DNA of 27,013 bases from an uncultured Prevotellaceae bacterium (GTDB lineage: Bacteria; Bacteroidota; Bacteroidia; Bacteroidales; Bacteroidaceae). Each line of letters starts with the position of its first letter. Within the stretch, counting starts at the first letter, position 1. The notes beneath the pieces were generated by a model. The model ran no database searches. It worked only from the letters and a program-made list of their open reading frames with translations, and was not told the DNA's origin. Made by a program: the position numbers and the translations under genes. Shown here piece by piece: positions 9,148 to 17,623 of this stretch. The stretch is from NCBI GenBank assembly GCA_937915745.1, contig CALGGJ010000108.1:1-27013 (forward strand), written 5' to 3'.

Positions 9148-9741
9148 ATGGGAAATGTAAATCAGATGACCGACGAGCAACTCGTCAGTCAGTACGTCGA
9201 AGGCAACGATGTAGCGTTCAACATTCTGTTGAGCAGATATGAGAGTAAGGTATTCACCTACATCATGCATTACGTTAAGAGTCAGGAAGTGGCCGAAGAC
9301 CTCTTTCAGGATACTTTTATGCGTGTAATATCCACCCTCCGTTCGGGTCGCTACACCGAACAGCAGAAATTCGGTGCATGGCTCCTGCGTGTAGCACACA
9401 ACCAGAGCATAGACTATCTGCGTCAGGCAAAAACAGGACAGACCATTACCGACGATGATACAGATGCCAACTTGTTTAACGACATACGTTTGGCCGACAA
9501 CGACAACATTGAACATCAACTCATCGAACAGCAAACCATGAACAGCATAGAGAACATCATTCGGATGCTACCTGCAAATCAACAGCAGATAATAAAGATG
9601 CGCTACTACGACGACCTCTCGTTCCGCGAAATAGCCGACAGCCTTGGCATCAGCATCAACACGGCATTGGGTCGTGTGAGATATGCTCTCATCAACCTCC
9701 GCAAGATGGCAAGCATGTACGACATCAGCCGTGCATCGTAA
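9148..9741 (+). CDS. Sigma-70 family (ECF-like) RNA polymerase sigma factor
   Basis: A 197-aa two-domain sigma factor. Region 2 spans about residues 25-92, with the EDLFQDTFMRVI and FGAWLLRVAHNQSIDYLR segments that bind core polymerase and the -10 DNA. Region 4 spans about residues 140-190, with the helix-turn-helix LSFREIADSLGISINTALGR for -35 recognition. Region 3 is absent, as expected for the group. No anti-sigma factor or other membrane partner follows; the next 540 bp hold no convincing gene. Target genes cannot be inferred. The start at 9148 is the only well-placed ATG. Confidence 0.93.
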   Translation: MGNVNQMTDEQLVSQYVEGNDVAFNILLSRYESKVFTYIMHYVKSQEVAEDLFQDTFMRVISTLRSGRYTEQQKFGAWLLRVAHNQSIDYLRQAKTGQTITDDDTDANLFNDIRLADNDNIEHQLIEQQTMNSIENIIRMLPANQQQIIKMRYYDDLSFREIADSLGISINTALGRVRYALINLRKMASMYDISRAS

Positions 9742-9970
9742 GACTGTCAAGACATGAATATACTGACGTCGAGCCTTATGTCAGGACCTGCATCGACCGA
9801 CGGCCATAGGCATTCCTGCATCAGTCCTGCGGTATTATCGGCCAATCCCAGGAACACCAAGAAGCATACAGGAGCAAGGAGCAGACATCGTCAACAGCAG
9901 TAACGGAAAGACCGCTAAAATATTCAAAACACAGCCCCCCCACACATAATTACCTCACACACCAATTACT

Positions 9971-10058
9971 GTGAGTGCGCACTCATGAGACTGTGAGTGC
10001 ATACTCATGAGACTGTGAGTGCGTACTCGCAAGGCAGAGAGTGCGCACTCCCTGCTAT
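9971..10058. repeat. Four 22-bp direct repeats with GAGTGC/GCACTC palindromes
   Basis: Units start at 9971, 9993, 10015 and 10037, with exact 22-bp spacing. Units 1 and 2 differ at two bases; unit 3 is conserved in its first half and unit 4 in its core. Each contains GAGTGCRYACTC. In units 1 and 4 this is a perfect 12-bp palindrome, GAGTGCGCACTC (9973-9984 and 10039-10050). Units 1 and 2 also share a second palindrome, CTCATGAG. The period equals about two DNA turns, so all copies face the same side of the helix, as in a multi-site operator. Function is inferred only. Confidence 0.9.
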
Positions 10059-10231
10059 CACTAGCCCAAATCGCCCACCGGGGTTAACTCGTCAGATATC
10101 GAACAACACACACAACCGAGCAAGTCGATATAAGCAGAAATAAATAGTAAAAAGTATTGTAATAAAGATATAAATTCAAAGTCTGCAGCCATTTTTCATC
10201 CGAAAAATTTCATAATGACACGCTTTTATCG

Positions 10232-10239
10232 TATCTTTG
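10232..10239 (+). promoter_or_regulatory. Bacteroidota -7 box for the LysM-barrel-GH43 run
   Basis: TATCTTTG is an exact match to TAnnTTTG, 42 bp before the LysM protein ATG. The expected -33 TTG is not clear; TTTCAT lies at about that distance. The AT-rich upstream context and lack of any gene support it as the promoter for the downstream run. Confidence 0.65.
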
Positions 10240-10281
10240 TAGCCTAAACAAAACATGAAAACATAACAGACGCTATACGAT

Positions 10282-11937
10282 ATGCGAATGAAAGCCATAA
10301 GACGAATAAAAAGTATCGTGAGGTACGGCTGCATAATGCTTGTTGCATGCCATCTGTCTGCACCGGCAATTATCATGGCACAGACCGTCACAACACGTCA
10401 CGAAGTGAAATCGGGCGAAACACTATACAGCCTCAGCCGCAAGTACGGAGTAACCATTGCCGACCTGCAAAAAGCAAACCCCGGATTGACAGAAAACATA
10501 CTGGCAGGACAAATATTGAACATACCAAACCCACCGGCTGCCACCATCCCTACAACAGTCCAGGGACAAGTAAATCGGCAAGACAGTCACTTCATCAACC
10601 CCGAGGGAGTGCAAGCAACAGCAGAGTCGGCCACAAGACATGCCATGCTGGCCGAAGGCGAACCCCAGTGCAAGACCATGCACGAAGTGAAGAAAAAAGA
10701 AACACTATACGGCATATCAGGACTCTACGGCATCACCATCGACGAACTCATTGCGGCCAACCCACAACTGAAACAGGAAAAACTGAAGAAAGGCACCACA
10801 ATATGCATACCATACACACAAGCCGAACTGGCAGAGATGAGGGCCGTGTTAGAAGATGAAGAAGAAATTATAGTAAAAGAACCTGTACCTGTAAATGTTG
10901 CAGTAATAATGCCGTTCGGCCTGCGACAGGAGAAAAAGACAAAAGAGACCATAACCATGATAGACTTCTACGAAGGCATCATGCTTGCCGTGTCAGAACT
11001 CAAACGCGACGGATTGATTTGCAACGTAATGGCATACGACGAAGAACAGATTGACAGCATATTGGCCCTGCCACAACTAAAGAAGACCAACATCATCATC
11101 GGAGCCAAAGAGCAAAACAACATAACAAAACTCATAAACTACACAGAACAAAACAACATAAGCCTCGTTGTACCGCTGTCGTCGGCCACATCGCTGGTAA
11201 ACAACACCCGCACCGTATATCAGGTAAACCAAAAGATGACCGACGAAACCTACAACCGCGCATTCGACTCGTTCACAGCAATGCACCCCTACGCCAACTA
11301 CATATTCGTCAACATCGAAGAACAAGCCGACAAAATTGACTATGTGGTACACATGAAAAACTATCTCAACAGCGAAAACGTAAGCTACTACAGTACCAAC
11401 TTTCAAGAGCTGGCCGACCAACTACCCGAACTACTTGCAGAAGGCAAGGAAAACATAATCATACCATCGTCATCTACCAAGACGGCATTCGACCGCCTGA
11501 CAAAGAAACTGACCGACCTGGAACTCGATGCCTACGACATAGACCTGCTCGGATACCCCGACTGGCAAACATTTGCAGACAAAGAAGAAGAAACATTCAG
11601 ACGCTACAACTGCATGTTCTTCACATCATTCTACAACAACCCGAACTCCGACGAGACCTACTCCTTCAACCGCAAGTTCCGTGCCACATTCGGACGCGAC
11701 CAGTTTAACACCTACCCACACTATGGTATGCTGGGATACGACATCGCAAATTTCTTCCTAATGCACATGTATATCGAAGGCGAAGACTTCGCCGCTAACA
11801 TAGAAAACCTTGAAAGCAATTCACTGCAAAATCCCCTGCACTTCAGCCACAAAAACACTTGGAGCGGCTTTGTGAACAATGCAATGATGTTTGTAAGGTA
11901 CAACGACGACGGCACCATCAGTTCGAAACAACTATGA
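10282..11937 (+). CDS. Double-LysM protein with periplasmic-binding-like domain
   Basis: A 551-aa exported protein. An N-terminal hydrophobic segment (about residues 16-34) ending ...IIMAQ looks like a signal peptide. Two LysM peptidoglycan-binding domains follow: about residues 38-82 (HEVKSGETLYSLSRKYGV) and about 133-178 (HEVKKKETLYGISGLYGI). From about residue 197 to the end, the pattern (VNVAVIMPFGLR, then FYEGIMLAVSEL) resembles a type I periplasmic-binding / ABC substrate-binding fold. Similar Bacteroidota proteins are annotated as LysM-containing substrate-binding-like proteins. It probably sits in the periplasm on peptidoglycan. Start may be 10282 or the ATG at 10288; both precede the signal peptide. 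Its stop overlaps the barrel gene ATG by 4 bp. Confidence 0.85.
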   Translation: MRMKAIRRIKSIVRYGCIMLVACHLSAPAIIMAQTVTTRHEVKSGETLYSLSRKYGVTIADLQKANPGLTENILAGQILNIPNPPAATIPTTVQGQVNRQDSHFINPEGVQATAESATRHAMLAEGEPQCKTMHEVKKKETLYGISGLYGITIDELIAANPQLKQEKLKKGTTICIPYTQAELAEMRAVLEDEEEIIVKEPVPVNVAVIMPFGLRQEKKTKETITMIDFYEGIMLAVSELKRDGLICNVMAYDEEQIDSILALPQLKKTNIIIGAKEQNNITKLINYTEQNNISLVVPLSSATSLVNNTRTVYQVNQKMTDETYNRAFDSFTAMHPYANYIFVNIEEQADKIDYVVHMKNYLNSENVSYYSTNFQELADQLPELLAEGKENIIIPSSSTKTAFDRLTKKLTDLELDAYDIDLLGYPDWQTFADKEEETFRRYNCMFFTSFYNNPNSDETYSFNRKFRATFGRDQFNTYPHYGMLGYDIANFFLMHMYIEGEDFAANIENLESNSLQNPLHFSHKNTWSGFVNNAMMFVRYNDDGTISSKQL

Positions 11938-12653
11938 AAAGACAATTCTTGGTCCTGACCGCCATTGCCCTTACACTGCTCGCAGCAATAGCCCCGTCAA
12001 GCACACTGAAAGCACAAGTGGGGCAGCCGCGCAAAGACTTCGCAATAGGAGCCAATGCCGGATACCTGATGACACAGATGGACTTCACACCAACCATAAA
12101 ACAATCGTATAAGAAATCACCCACCTTCGGACTCACTGCGCGCTACATCTGCGAAAAATATTTCACAACAATATGTGGCGTACAAATGGAACTGAACATT
12201 GCCAACATAGGATGGAAAGAACTTATTGAAGACGGCACCGACAACACCTACAGCCGCGACCTCACATACCTGCAGATACCAATACTCATGCAAATGGGAT
12301 GGGGATACGAACGGCGCGGATGTAAATTTATTTTCGAAGCCGGTCCACAGATAGGATTCAACCTGAGCAGCACCGAACACAGGGGCGGAACATGGGACAC
12401 TTCCCATCGTCCCAACAACGTGACCGGACAATACGGTATGGAAGTTGACCACCGATTCGACTACGGAATAACCGGAGGAGCAGGCATAGAACTGTCATCA
12501 CCCATCGGACACTTCATGCTCACGGCACGATACTACTACGGACTGGGCGACGTATTCGACAACAGCAAGAAAGGTACTTTCGGACGCTCGGCACACCAAA
12601 CCGTCAGCGCACGACTGACATACATCCTCGACATAGTAAAGACCAAACAATAA
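11934..12653 (+). CDS. PorT-like outer-membrane beta-barrel protein
   Basis: A 239-aa secreted protein with a signal peptide (about residues 1-27, ending LKAQ) and alternating amphipathic strands across the rest. Examples are FAIGANAGYLMTQMDF and FGLTARYICEKYF, with a C-terminal strand ARLTYILDIV. This is the pattern of the PorT/outer-membrane-protein beta-barrel family common in Bacteroidota. The ATG at 11934 overlaps the LysM gene stop (ATGA), indicating translational coupling and perhaps a joint envelope role; the reading frame upstream of it only shadows the LysM gene. Whether this is the true PorT of the type IX secretion system cannot be decided from sequence alone. Confidence 0.8.
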   Translation: MKRQFLVLTAIALTLLAAIAPSSTLKAQVGQPRKDFAIGANAGYLMTQMDFTPTIKQSYKKSPTFGLTARYICEKYFTTICGVQMELNIANIGWKELIEDGTDNTYSRDLTYLQIPILMQMGWGYERRGCKFIFEAGPQIGFNLSSTEHRGGTWDTSHRPNNVTGQYGMEVDHRFDYGITGGAGIELSSPIGHFMLTARYYYGLGDVFDNSKKGTFGRSAHQTVSARLTYILDIVKTKQ

Positions 12654-12665
12654 ACAAATATCAAC

Positions 12666-14591
12666 ATGAAAAAACTAATCTTAACATTAAGCCTCGTAAG
12701 CCTACAAATCATGACGAGCGCACAAACCGACAAAGTAGCATATCTCTTCACCTACTTCACAGGTAACGAACCCGAAAAAGAACAAATATGCTACGCCCTG
12801 AGCGACGACGGCTACAACTGGACACCACTCAACAACGGACGCCCCGTCATAGCATCCGACACGATTGCCGTGACAGGCTGTGTGCGCGACCCCCATATAC
12901 TGAGAGGCAAAGACGACAAAACCTTCTACATGGTGGCAACCGACATGAAGTCGAACCTCGGATGGTCGTCAAACCGAGGAATGGTACTCATGACATCAAC
13001 CGACCTCGTAAACTGGAAACACACGACCATACACTTCCCTACACGATTTCCTAACGAATGGCGAAACGTACAACGAGTGTGGGCACCCGAAACCGTGTAT
13101 GACGAACACAGCGGGAAATACGTAGTGTTCTACTCACTGTTATCAACCACCAACCGATACGACAAAATATACTACAGCTATGCAAATGCCGACTTCACAG
13201 ACATCACAACCCCACAACTGCTATTCGACGACGGACGTGCCGCAATCGACGGTGACATAGTCTATAACCCTGACGACCAACTATACCACCTCTTCTACAA
13301 AAGCGAAGCCGGAGGCGGAATATTCCAGGCCACCACAAAGACAATACTGCCAGCCGCAGGACAACAACCTGGCGAACAATGGACCAAGTTGCCCGAACGA
13401 GTAGAAGTGACACGCACGGCTGTGGAAGGTGTAGGTGTATGCAAGTCTATCGACAACAAGAGCTGGATTGTGATGTACGACTGCTATTCACAAGGATACT
13501 ACCAGTTCTGCAAATCAGCCGACCTCAAGACATTCGCCAAAGTGCAAGACACAAAGACCGAAGGCATGTTTACCCCACGCCACGGAACAATGATACCAAT
13601 CACACAAGCAGAAAAAGACCGACTGCTAAAAGCATTCCCATCCACCAAGCAACCTATACTATCAGGATTCCATGCCGACCCCGAAGTACTCTACTCAAAC
13701 AAAACCGGTAAATACTACATCTACTCTACCACCGACGGATTCTCAGGGTGGGGCGGATATTACTTCCAGGCATTCTCTTCAGAAAACCTGATAGACTGGA
13801 AACTCGAAGGCACAATACTCGACGTAAAGTCCGACCAAGTACCTTGGGCTCGCGGCAACGCATGGGCACCAGCCATCGAAGAAGTAAAGCAGAAAGACGG
13901 CACATACAAATACTACTTCTACTACAGTGCCGACGCCGGACGCCGTAAGGAAATAGGTGTGGCAGTGGCCGACAACCCAACCGGACCATTCACCGACCAC
14001 GGGAAACCCATCATAAGTGAAACTCCCGACGGAGTGCGCGGCGGACAGCAAATTGACGTAGATGTATTCACCGACCCCAAAACAGGTAAACACTACATAT
14101 ACTGGGGCAACGGATATATGGCCGGAGCCGAACTCAACGACGACATGGTAAGCCTGAAGGAAGGTACCACAACAGTGCTCACACCACAAGGCGGCACATT
14201 ACGCGACTATGCATATCGCGAAGGAACATACGTCTTCTACCGTAAAGGAACATACTACTTCCTATGGAGCGTAGATGATACAGGCAGTCCAAACTACCAC
14301 GTCGCATACGGCACAAGCAAAAGTCCACTCGGACCTATCACCGTGGCACAACAACCAATAATACTAAGCCAAAAGCCAGAACTCAAAATCTATGGCACAG
14401 CACACAACTCGGTACTTCAACTGGCAGGTAAAGACAAGTGGTACATCGTATATCACCGCATCAACAAAGACTACCTGAACAACAGTCCCGGCACACACCG
14501 CGAAGTATGTATAGATGAAATGACGTTCGACAAAAAAGGACTCATCGTACCTGTAACACCTACCGTCAATGGTCCGGAACCATTGAAGTAG
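12666..14591 (+). CDS. Secreted tandem two-domain GH43 glycosidase
   Basis: A 641-aa protein with a signal peptide (about residues 1-20, ending TSAQ) and two consecutive five-bladed propeller domains of glycoside hydrolase family 43. Domain 1 (about 23-320) has RDPHI with the candidate general base D75, an IDGD segment (D195/D197), and VEGVG with the candidate acid E254. Domain 2 (about 328-640) has HADPE with D338, IDVDVF (D464/D466), and YREGTY with E519. Both halves therefore keep a full set of plausible catalytic carboxylates. GH43 enzymes are mostly inverting alpha-L-arabinofuranosidases or beta-xylosidases; the exact substrate cannot be read. It follows the barrel gene by 12 bp, within the same likely operon. 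Confidence 0.88.
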   Translation: MKKLILTLSLVSLQIMTSAQTDKVAYLFTYFTGNEPEKEQICYALSDDGYNWTPLNNGRPVIASDTIAVTGCVRDPHILRGKDDKTFYMVATDMKSNLGWSSNRGMVLMTSTDLVNWKHTTIHFPTRFPNEWRNVQRVWAPETVYDEHSGKYVVFYSLLSTTNRYDKIYYSYANADFTDITTPQLLFDDGRAAIDGDIVYNPDDQLYHLFYKSEAGGGIFQATTKTILPAAGQQPGEQWTKLPERVEVTRTAVEGVGVCKSIDNKSWIVMYDCYSQGYYQFCKSADLKTFAKVQDTKTEGMFTPRHGTMIPITQAEKDRLLKAFPSTKQPILSGFHADPEVLYSNKTGKYYIYSTTDGFSGWGGYYFQAFSSENLIDWKLEGTILDVKSDQVPWARGNAWAPAIEEVKQKDGTYKYYFYYSADAGRRKEIGVAVADNPTGPFTDHGKPIISETPDGVRGGQQIDVDVFTDPKTGKHYIYWGNGYMAGAELNDDMVSLKEGTTTVLTPQGGTLRDYAYREGTYVFYRKGTYYFLWSVDDTGSPNYHVAYGTSKSPLGPITVAQQPIILSQKPELKIYGTAHNSVLQLAGKDKWYIVYHRINKDYLNNSPGTHREVCIDEMTFDKKGLIVPVTPTVNGPEPLK

Positions 14592-14616
14592 CCACAAGAA
14601 GACACCAAGAGACAAC

Positions 14617-15255
14617 ATGCGAGCTATCATCTTCGACCTCGACGGAACATTGCTCAACACCCTCGACGACCTATATACCAGTGTGTCATACGCATTGACC
14701 ACACATGGTCTTGCCTTACGTACCAGAGCAGAGGTACGCAGTTTCCTTGGCAACGGAGTCAAACGCCTTATTGAACAATCGGTGCCGACCGGCACGTCTG
14801 TGTCAAAGACAGAAGAAGTGCTGGCCACATTCAGGCAACACTATCTGCAACATAGCCTCGACCAGACACGACCCTACAACGGAGTGGAAGCTATGGTGAA
14901 ACAGTGTAAGAGCCGCGGCCTGAAAACTGCCATCGTGAGTAACAAACCCAATGCTGCAGTACAAGACCTACACCACAGGTTCTTTCACGACAGCATAGAC
15001 CTGGCAATAGGCGAGACACCAGATGTGCGTCGTAAGCCTGCACCCGACATGATAGTTAACGCCATGAAACGCTTGGGTGTTGAACCCGACGAGAGCATCT
15101 ACATGGGCGACAGCGAAGTTGATATGCAAACCGCAATCAATTCCAACCTAAAATTCATTGCTGTATCGTGGGGATTCCGCAATCGCGATACCTTAGAGAA
15201 ACTGAATATCAAACACATAATCGACACTCCAGCACAATGCTTCGAACTATTCTAA
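14617..15255 (+). CDS. HAD-superfamily phosphatase, phosphoglycolate phosphatase-like
   Basis: A 212-aa cytoplasmic hydrolase. Motif I is IIFDLDGTLLNT, with nucleophile and acid/base aspartates near residues 8 and 10. A helical cap domain follows (about 15-80). Motif II is the Ser of AIVSNKP, motif III the Lys of RRKPAPDM, and motif IV YMGDSEVDM. This arrangement is the Gph/PGMB-like subgroup, and the likely substrate is phosphoglycolate or a sugar phosphate. The gene follows GH43 by 25 bp. Its last 19 bp overlap the next reading frame, so the two are probably coupled. Confidence 0.88.
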   Translation: MRAIIFDLDGTLLNTLDDLYTSVSYALTTHGLALRTRAEVRSFLGNGVKRLIEQSVPTGTSVSKTEEVLATFRQHYLQHSLDQTRPYNGVEAMVKQCKSRGLKTAIVSNKPNAAVQDLHHRFFHDSIDLAIGETPDVRRKPAPDMIVNAMKRLGVEPDESIYMGDSEVDMQTAINSNLKFIAVSWGFRNRDTLEKLNIKHIIDTPAQCFELF

Positions 15256-17564
15256 TAACCATCTGTTTCATTCCCGCAATTGCTGCAAATGCAACAGTTT
15301 CGCCATCGTTCGACGAAGCACTGCAGATGATTGCCGACTTCACGCCCTATCTGTATAACAACTACCAAAAGATAGACGAACGGAACCAACGCAATGAACC
15401 AATGGCTACATTCCGTGGCGAGAACACATACGGAAACAACGAACAAGGCGTGCGCCATAATGCAGACCTTTCGATGATTTGTGCATTCCTCTGCAAGTAT
15501 GCAAAAGGTAAAGTCGTACTGCCTGAAGGTGTCTCATGGGACTCGCTCGCCACTATGGCAATGCACACACTCACATACTCATACTCCACCCACAAGGCAA
15601 ACCGGCTGTATCCGTGCAAAGGCAACCAATATTGGGGTTCGGTGAGCGAACGCGACCACATGTGGGAATCGTCGCTTTGGGCCATGTCGGTTGCATATTC
15701 AGCATTCTTCCAATGGGACAGACTCAATACCCAACAGCGCGAAAGCATCTATCAGATGCTGAAAGCCGAGTGCAACTACGAATTGGAACGCTCAATACCC
15801 ACCAACGCAGTGGGCGACACAAAAGCGGAAGAAAACGGATGGGAATGTGACGTCCTGGCTGTGACACTGGGTCTCTTCCCAAACGACAAGCTCGCCCCAC
15901 GATGGTTCAACCGTCTGCGCGAATTTGCCATCAACTCATACTCGCACAAAGACGACAAAATAAAGAATCATCAACCCATAGACCCTCACTACGACGATAC
16001 AACCATAGCCGACCTATATCGCGGTGACAACCTCTACATAGATTACACGCTTCAGAACCACAACTACTTCCACACCAGTTACCAGAACGTAGTGGCACAA
16101 GAACTGGGCGAGGCAGCACTGGCTCTGTCACTCTTCCAACGCGAACTTCAAGGCAATGAGATATGGCTGACCAACACGCTGATGCACAACATACAGGCAG
16201 TGTTTACCGAAGTGCTCTACGGATTAGCTCTGGCCGACGGCGAGCTGGCTATGCCTAACGGCAATGACTGGAGCCTCTTCCTCTACGATCAGATAACTAG
16301 CTACTCCACCGCGTCGTGCTTTCTGCGCGACCCCGACGCATTGATGCTGGAGAAAGCAGCACTGCAACAGATACAACGCAGACAAAAAACCACCCCCGAC
16401 GGATCGTGGCTGCTACGACCCGATGTGGGTGCGCGCCGCATGGGAGTCGAGGCACACCGCGTTATGATGACATGGCTCATGCACCATCTGCTGCCGACCG
16501 ACAACCTTGAACCCAGCACATGGAATGACTTCCGGAAACGCTATGCCAATACCATACATTTCCGCTATCAGGATGTCATAACAACATCGTCACCTCATCG
16601 TTTCTCGTGTTTCTCCTGGAGCAAAGGTCTGAAAAACGTGACAGGCTACTTTGCCCCTGTCAGTGACACATCGAACAATATCGTCGTACCATTCCGTTCA
16701 GGTGGCACAGGTAACTACATAGGTTGGTATGATGTGGCAGGCCACCGCACCGATGCCTCCGATATCGGTCATAATATAGTGATGGCGACCGACGAATCAT
16801 TCCTCATAGCCGGTGCACTCGTTACCAACGAAGGGACGCTCCGCAACGACTACATCATGCTCACGACCCCCAACAACCTCATCCTCTACCTCGACATCAC
16901 ACGTGCTACAGCCGATGTTGACATCCTGCACGAGCGTGGCGGGCTCCTGGCCATATCTACCGACCCATTCACTTCTGAACGGCGTACGTTATACTACAAC
17001 TCCAACAGCCCGACAGAGACTAACGGCGACCTACTGTTCAAGTTCAAGACCGATTGGATCAACATCGACAACTGTGTGGGAGTTGTGAGCCGGCATATCG
17101 ACGGTGAGGGAGATATCACCTCCCAGAAACACCTCATGGCATTTGGCGACAAGGGTAACAACAACTCAATAATGACATCACGCCTCTATGCCGCATACGC
17201 CGACTCATTGGGGCACTTTGACAAAGGCGCCACCATCGGCACACGTCTCTTTGCATACTACAGCAACGTCAGTGCCAGTGGGACGGAGAAACTGTCACAG
17301 GAGTTCAAACCTCTGAGACAGATGCCGCGTGGATGGGCGGGCTTTTATCTGATTGATACCGACGGGACACCCTATGTGGTGCTCTGCAACACAACAGGTA
17401 CAAATCTCAGGCGTCTGAACCTGCGTAAGTTGCAACAGCAGACGGAGCCGGCTCTCATGCTACTTGTTTATAACGACGGAGGCGATATATACATTCAAGC
17501 AATAACCGAAACCATTATCGATGACAATGTTGACGACATGTATTTTGGAGCGGGGAAGGAATGA
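15237..17564 (+). CDS. Large secreted protein, probable carbohydrate-active enzyme, family not recognised
   Basis: A 775-aa exported protein. The start at 15237 gives a signal peptide (MLRTILITICFIPAIAANA, then TVSPSF) and overlaps the HAD gene by 19 bp; the upstream ATG at 15168 lies inside that gene. Residues about 25-450 are rich in aromatic-capped helices (ERDHMWESSLWAMSVAYSAF; NHNYFHTSYQNVVAQELGEA; GNDWSLFLYDQITSYSTASC), typical of an alpha/alpha toroid. Residues about 460-775 look beta-rich (SPHRFSCFSWSKGLKNVTGY). This helical-toroid plus beta-sandwich layout recalls polysaccharide lyases and some glycoside hydrolases (PL8/PL21-like or unassigned GH families). I cannot place it in a named family or name a substrate. 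The GH43 and GH97 neighbours favour a glycan role. Confidence 0.7.
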   Translation: MLRTILITICFIPAIAANATVSPSFDEALQMIADFTPYLYNNYQKIDERNQRNEPMATFRGENTYGNNEQGVRHNADLSMICAFLCKYAKGKVVLPEGVSWDSLATMAMHTLTYSYSTHKANRLYPCKGNQYWGSVSERDHMWESSLWAMSVAYSAFFQWDRLNTQQRESIYQMLKAECNYELERSIPTNAVGDTKAEENGWECDVLAVTLGLFPNDKLAPRWFNRLREFAINSYSHKDDKIKNHQPIDPHYDDTTIADLYRGDNLYIDYTLQNHNYFHTSYQNVVAQELGEAALALSLFQRELQGNEIWLTNTLMHNIQAVFTEVLYGLALADGELAMPNGNDWSLFLYDQITSYSTASCFLRDPDALMLEKAALQQIQRRQKTTPDGSWLLRPDVGARRMGVEAHRVMMTWLMHHLLPTDNLEPSTWNDFRKRYANTIHFRYQDVITTSSPHRFSCFSWSKGLKNVTGYFAPVSDTSNNIVVPFRSGGTGNYIGWYDVAGHRTDASDIGHNIVMATDESFLIAGALVTNEGTLRNDYIMLTTPNNLILYLDITRATADVDILHERGGLLAISTDPFTSERRTLYYNSNSPTETNGDLLFKFKTDWINIDNCVGVVSRHIDGEGDITSQKHLMAFGDKGNNNSIMTSRLYAAYADSLGHFDKGATIGTRLFAYYSNVSASGTEKLSQEFKPLRQMPRGWAGFYLIDTDGTPYVVLCNTTGTNLRRLNLRKLQQQTEPALMLLVYNDGGDIYIQAITETIIDDNVDDMYFGAGKE

Positions 17565-17623
17565 AGAACCCCATGAATGCAAAATCTACAAACTAAGTGT
17601 TTCACAATAAAATCACAAAAACT

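Larger units (their letters stand above)
9742..10281. other. 540-bp gene-free stretch
   Basis: Nothing in 9742-9970 resembles a gene. A 49-codon reading frame starting at 9754 has low-complexity content and no recognisable domain. A run of seven C lies at 9935-9941. The right half holds the 22-bp repeat cluster (9971-10058), an AT-rich segment and a promoter for the LysM gene; these are listed separately. Confidence 0.7.

Noticed and set aside
9754..9903. 49-codon reading frame after the sigma factor as an anti-sigma gene
   Set aside because: No membrane segment or domain, low-complexity Ser/Arg/His content, and no upstream signal; probably chance.
9971..10058. CRISPR-like array
   Set aside because: The repeats are contiguous 22-bp units without unique spacers of constant length and no cas genes are present.
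9971..10058. CIRCE/HrcA operator because of the GAGTGC and GCACTC halves
   Set aside because: CIRCE needs TTAGCACTC-N9-GAGTGCTAA; here the halves are fused, in the opposite order and not near a heat-shock gene.
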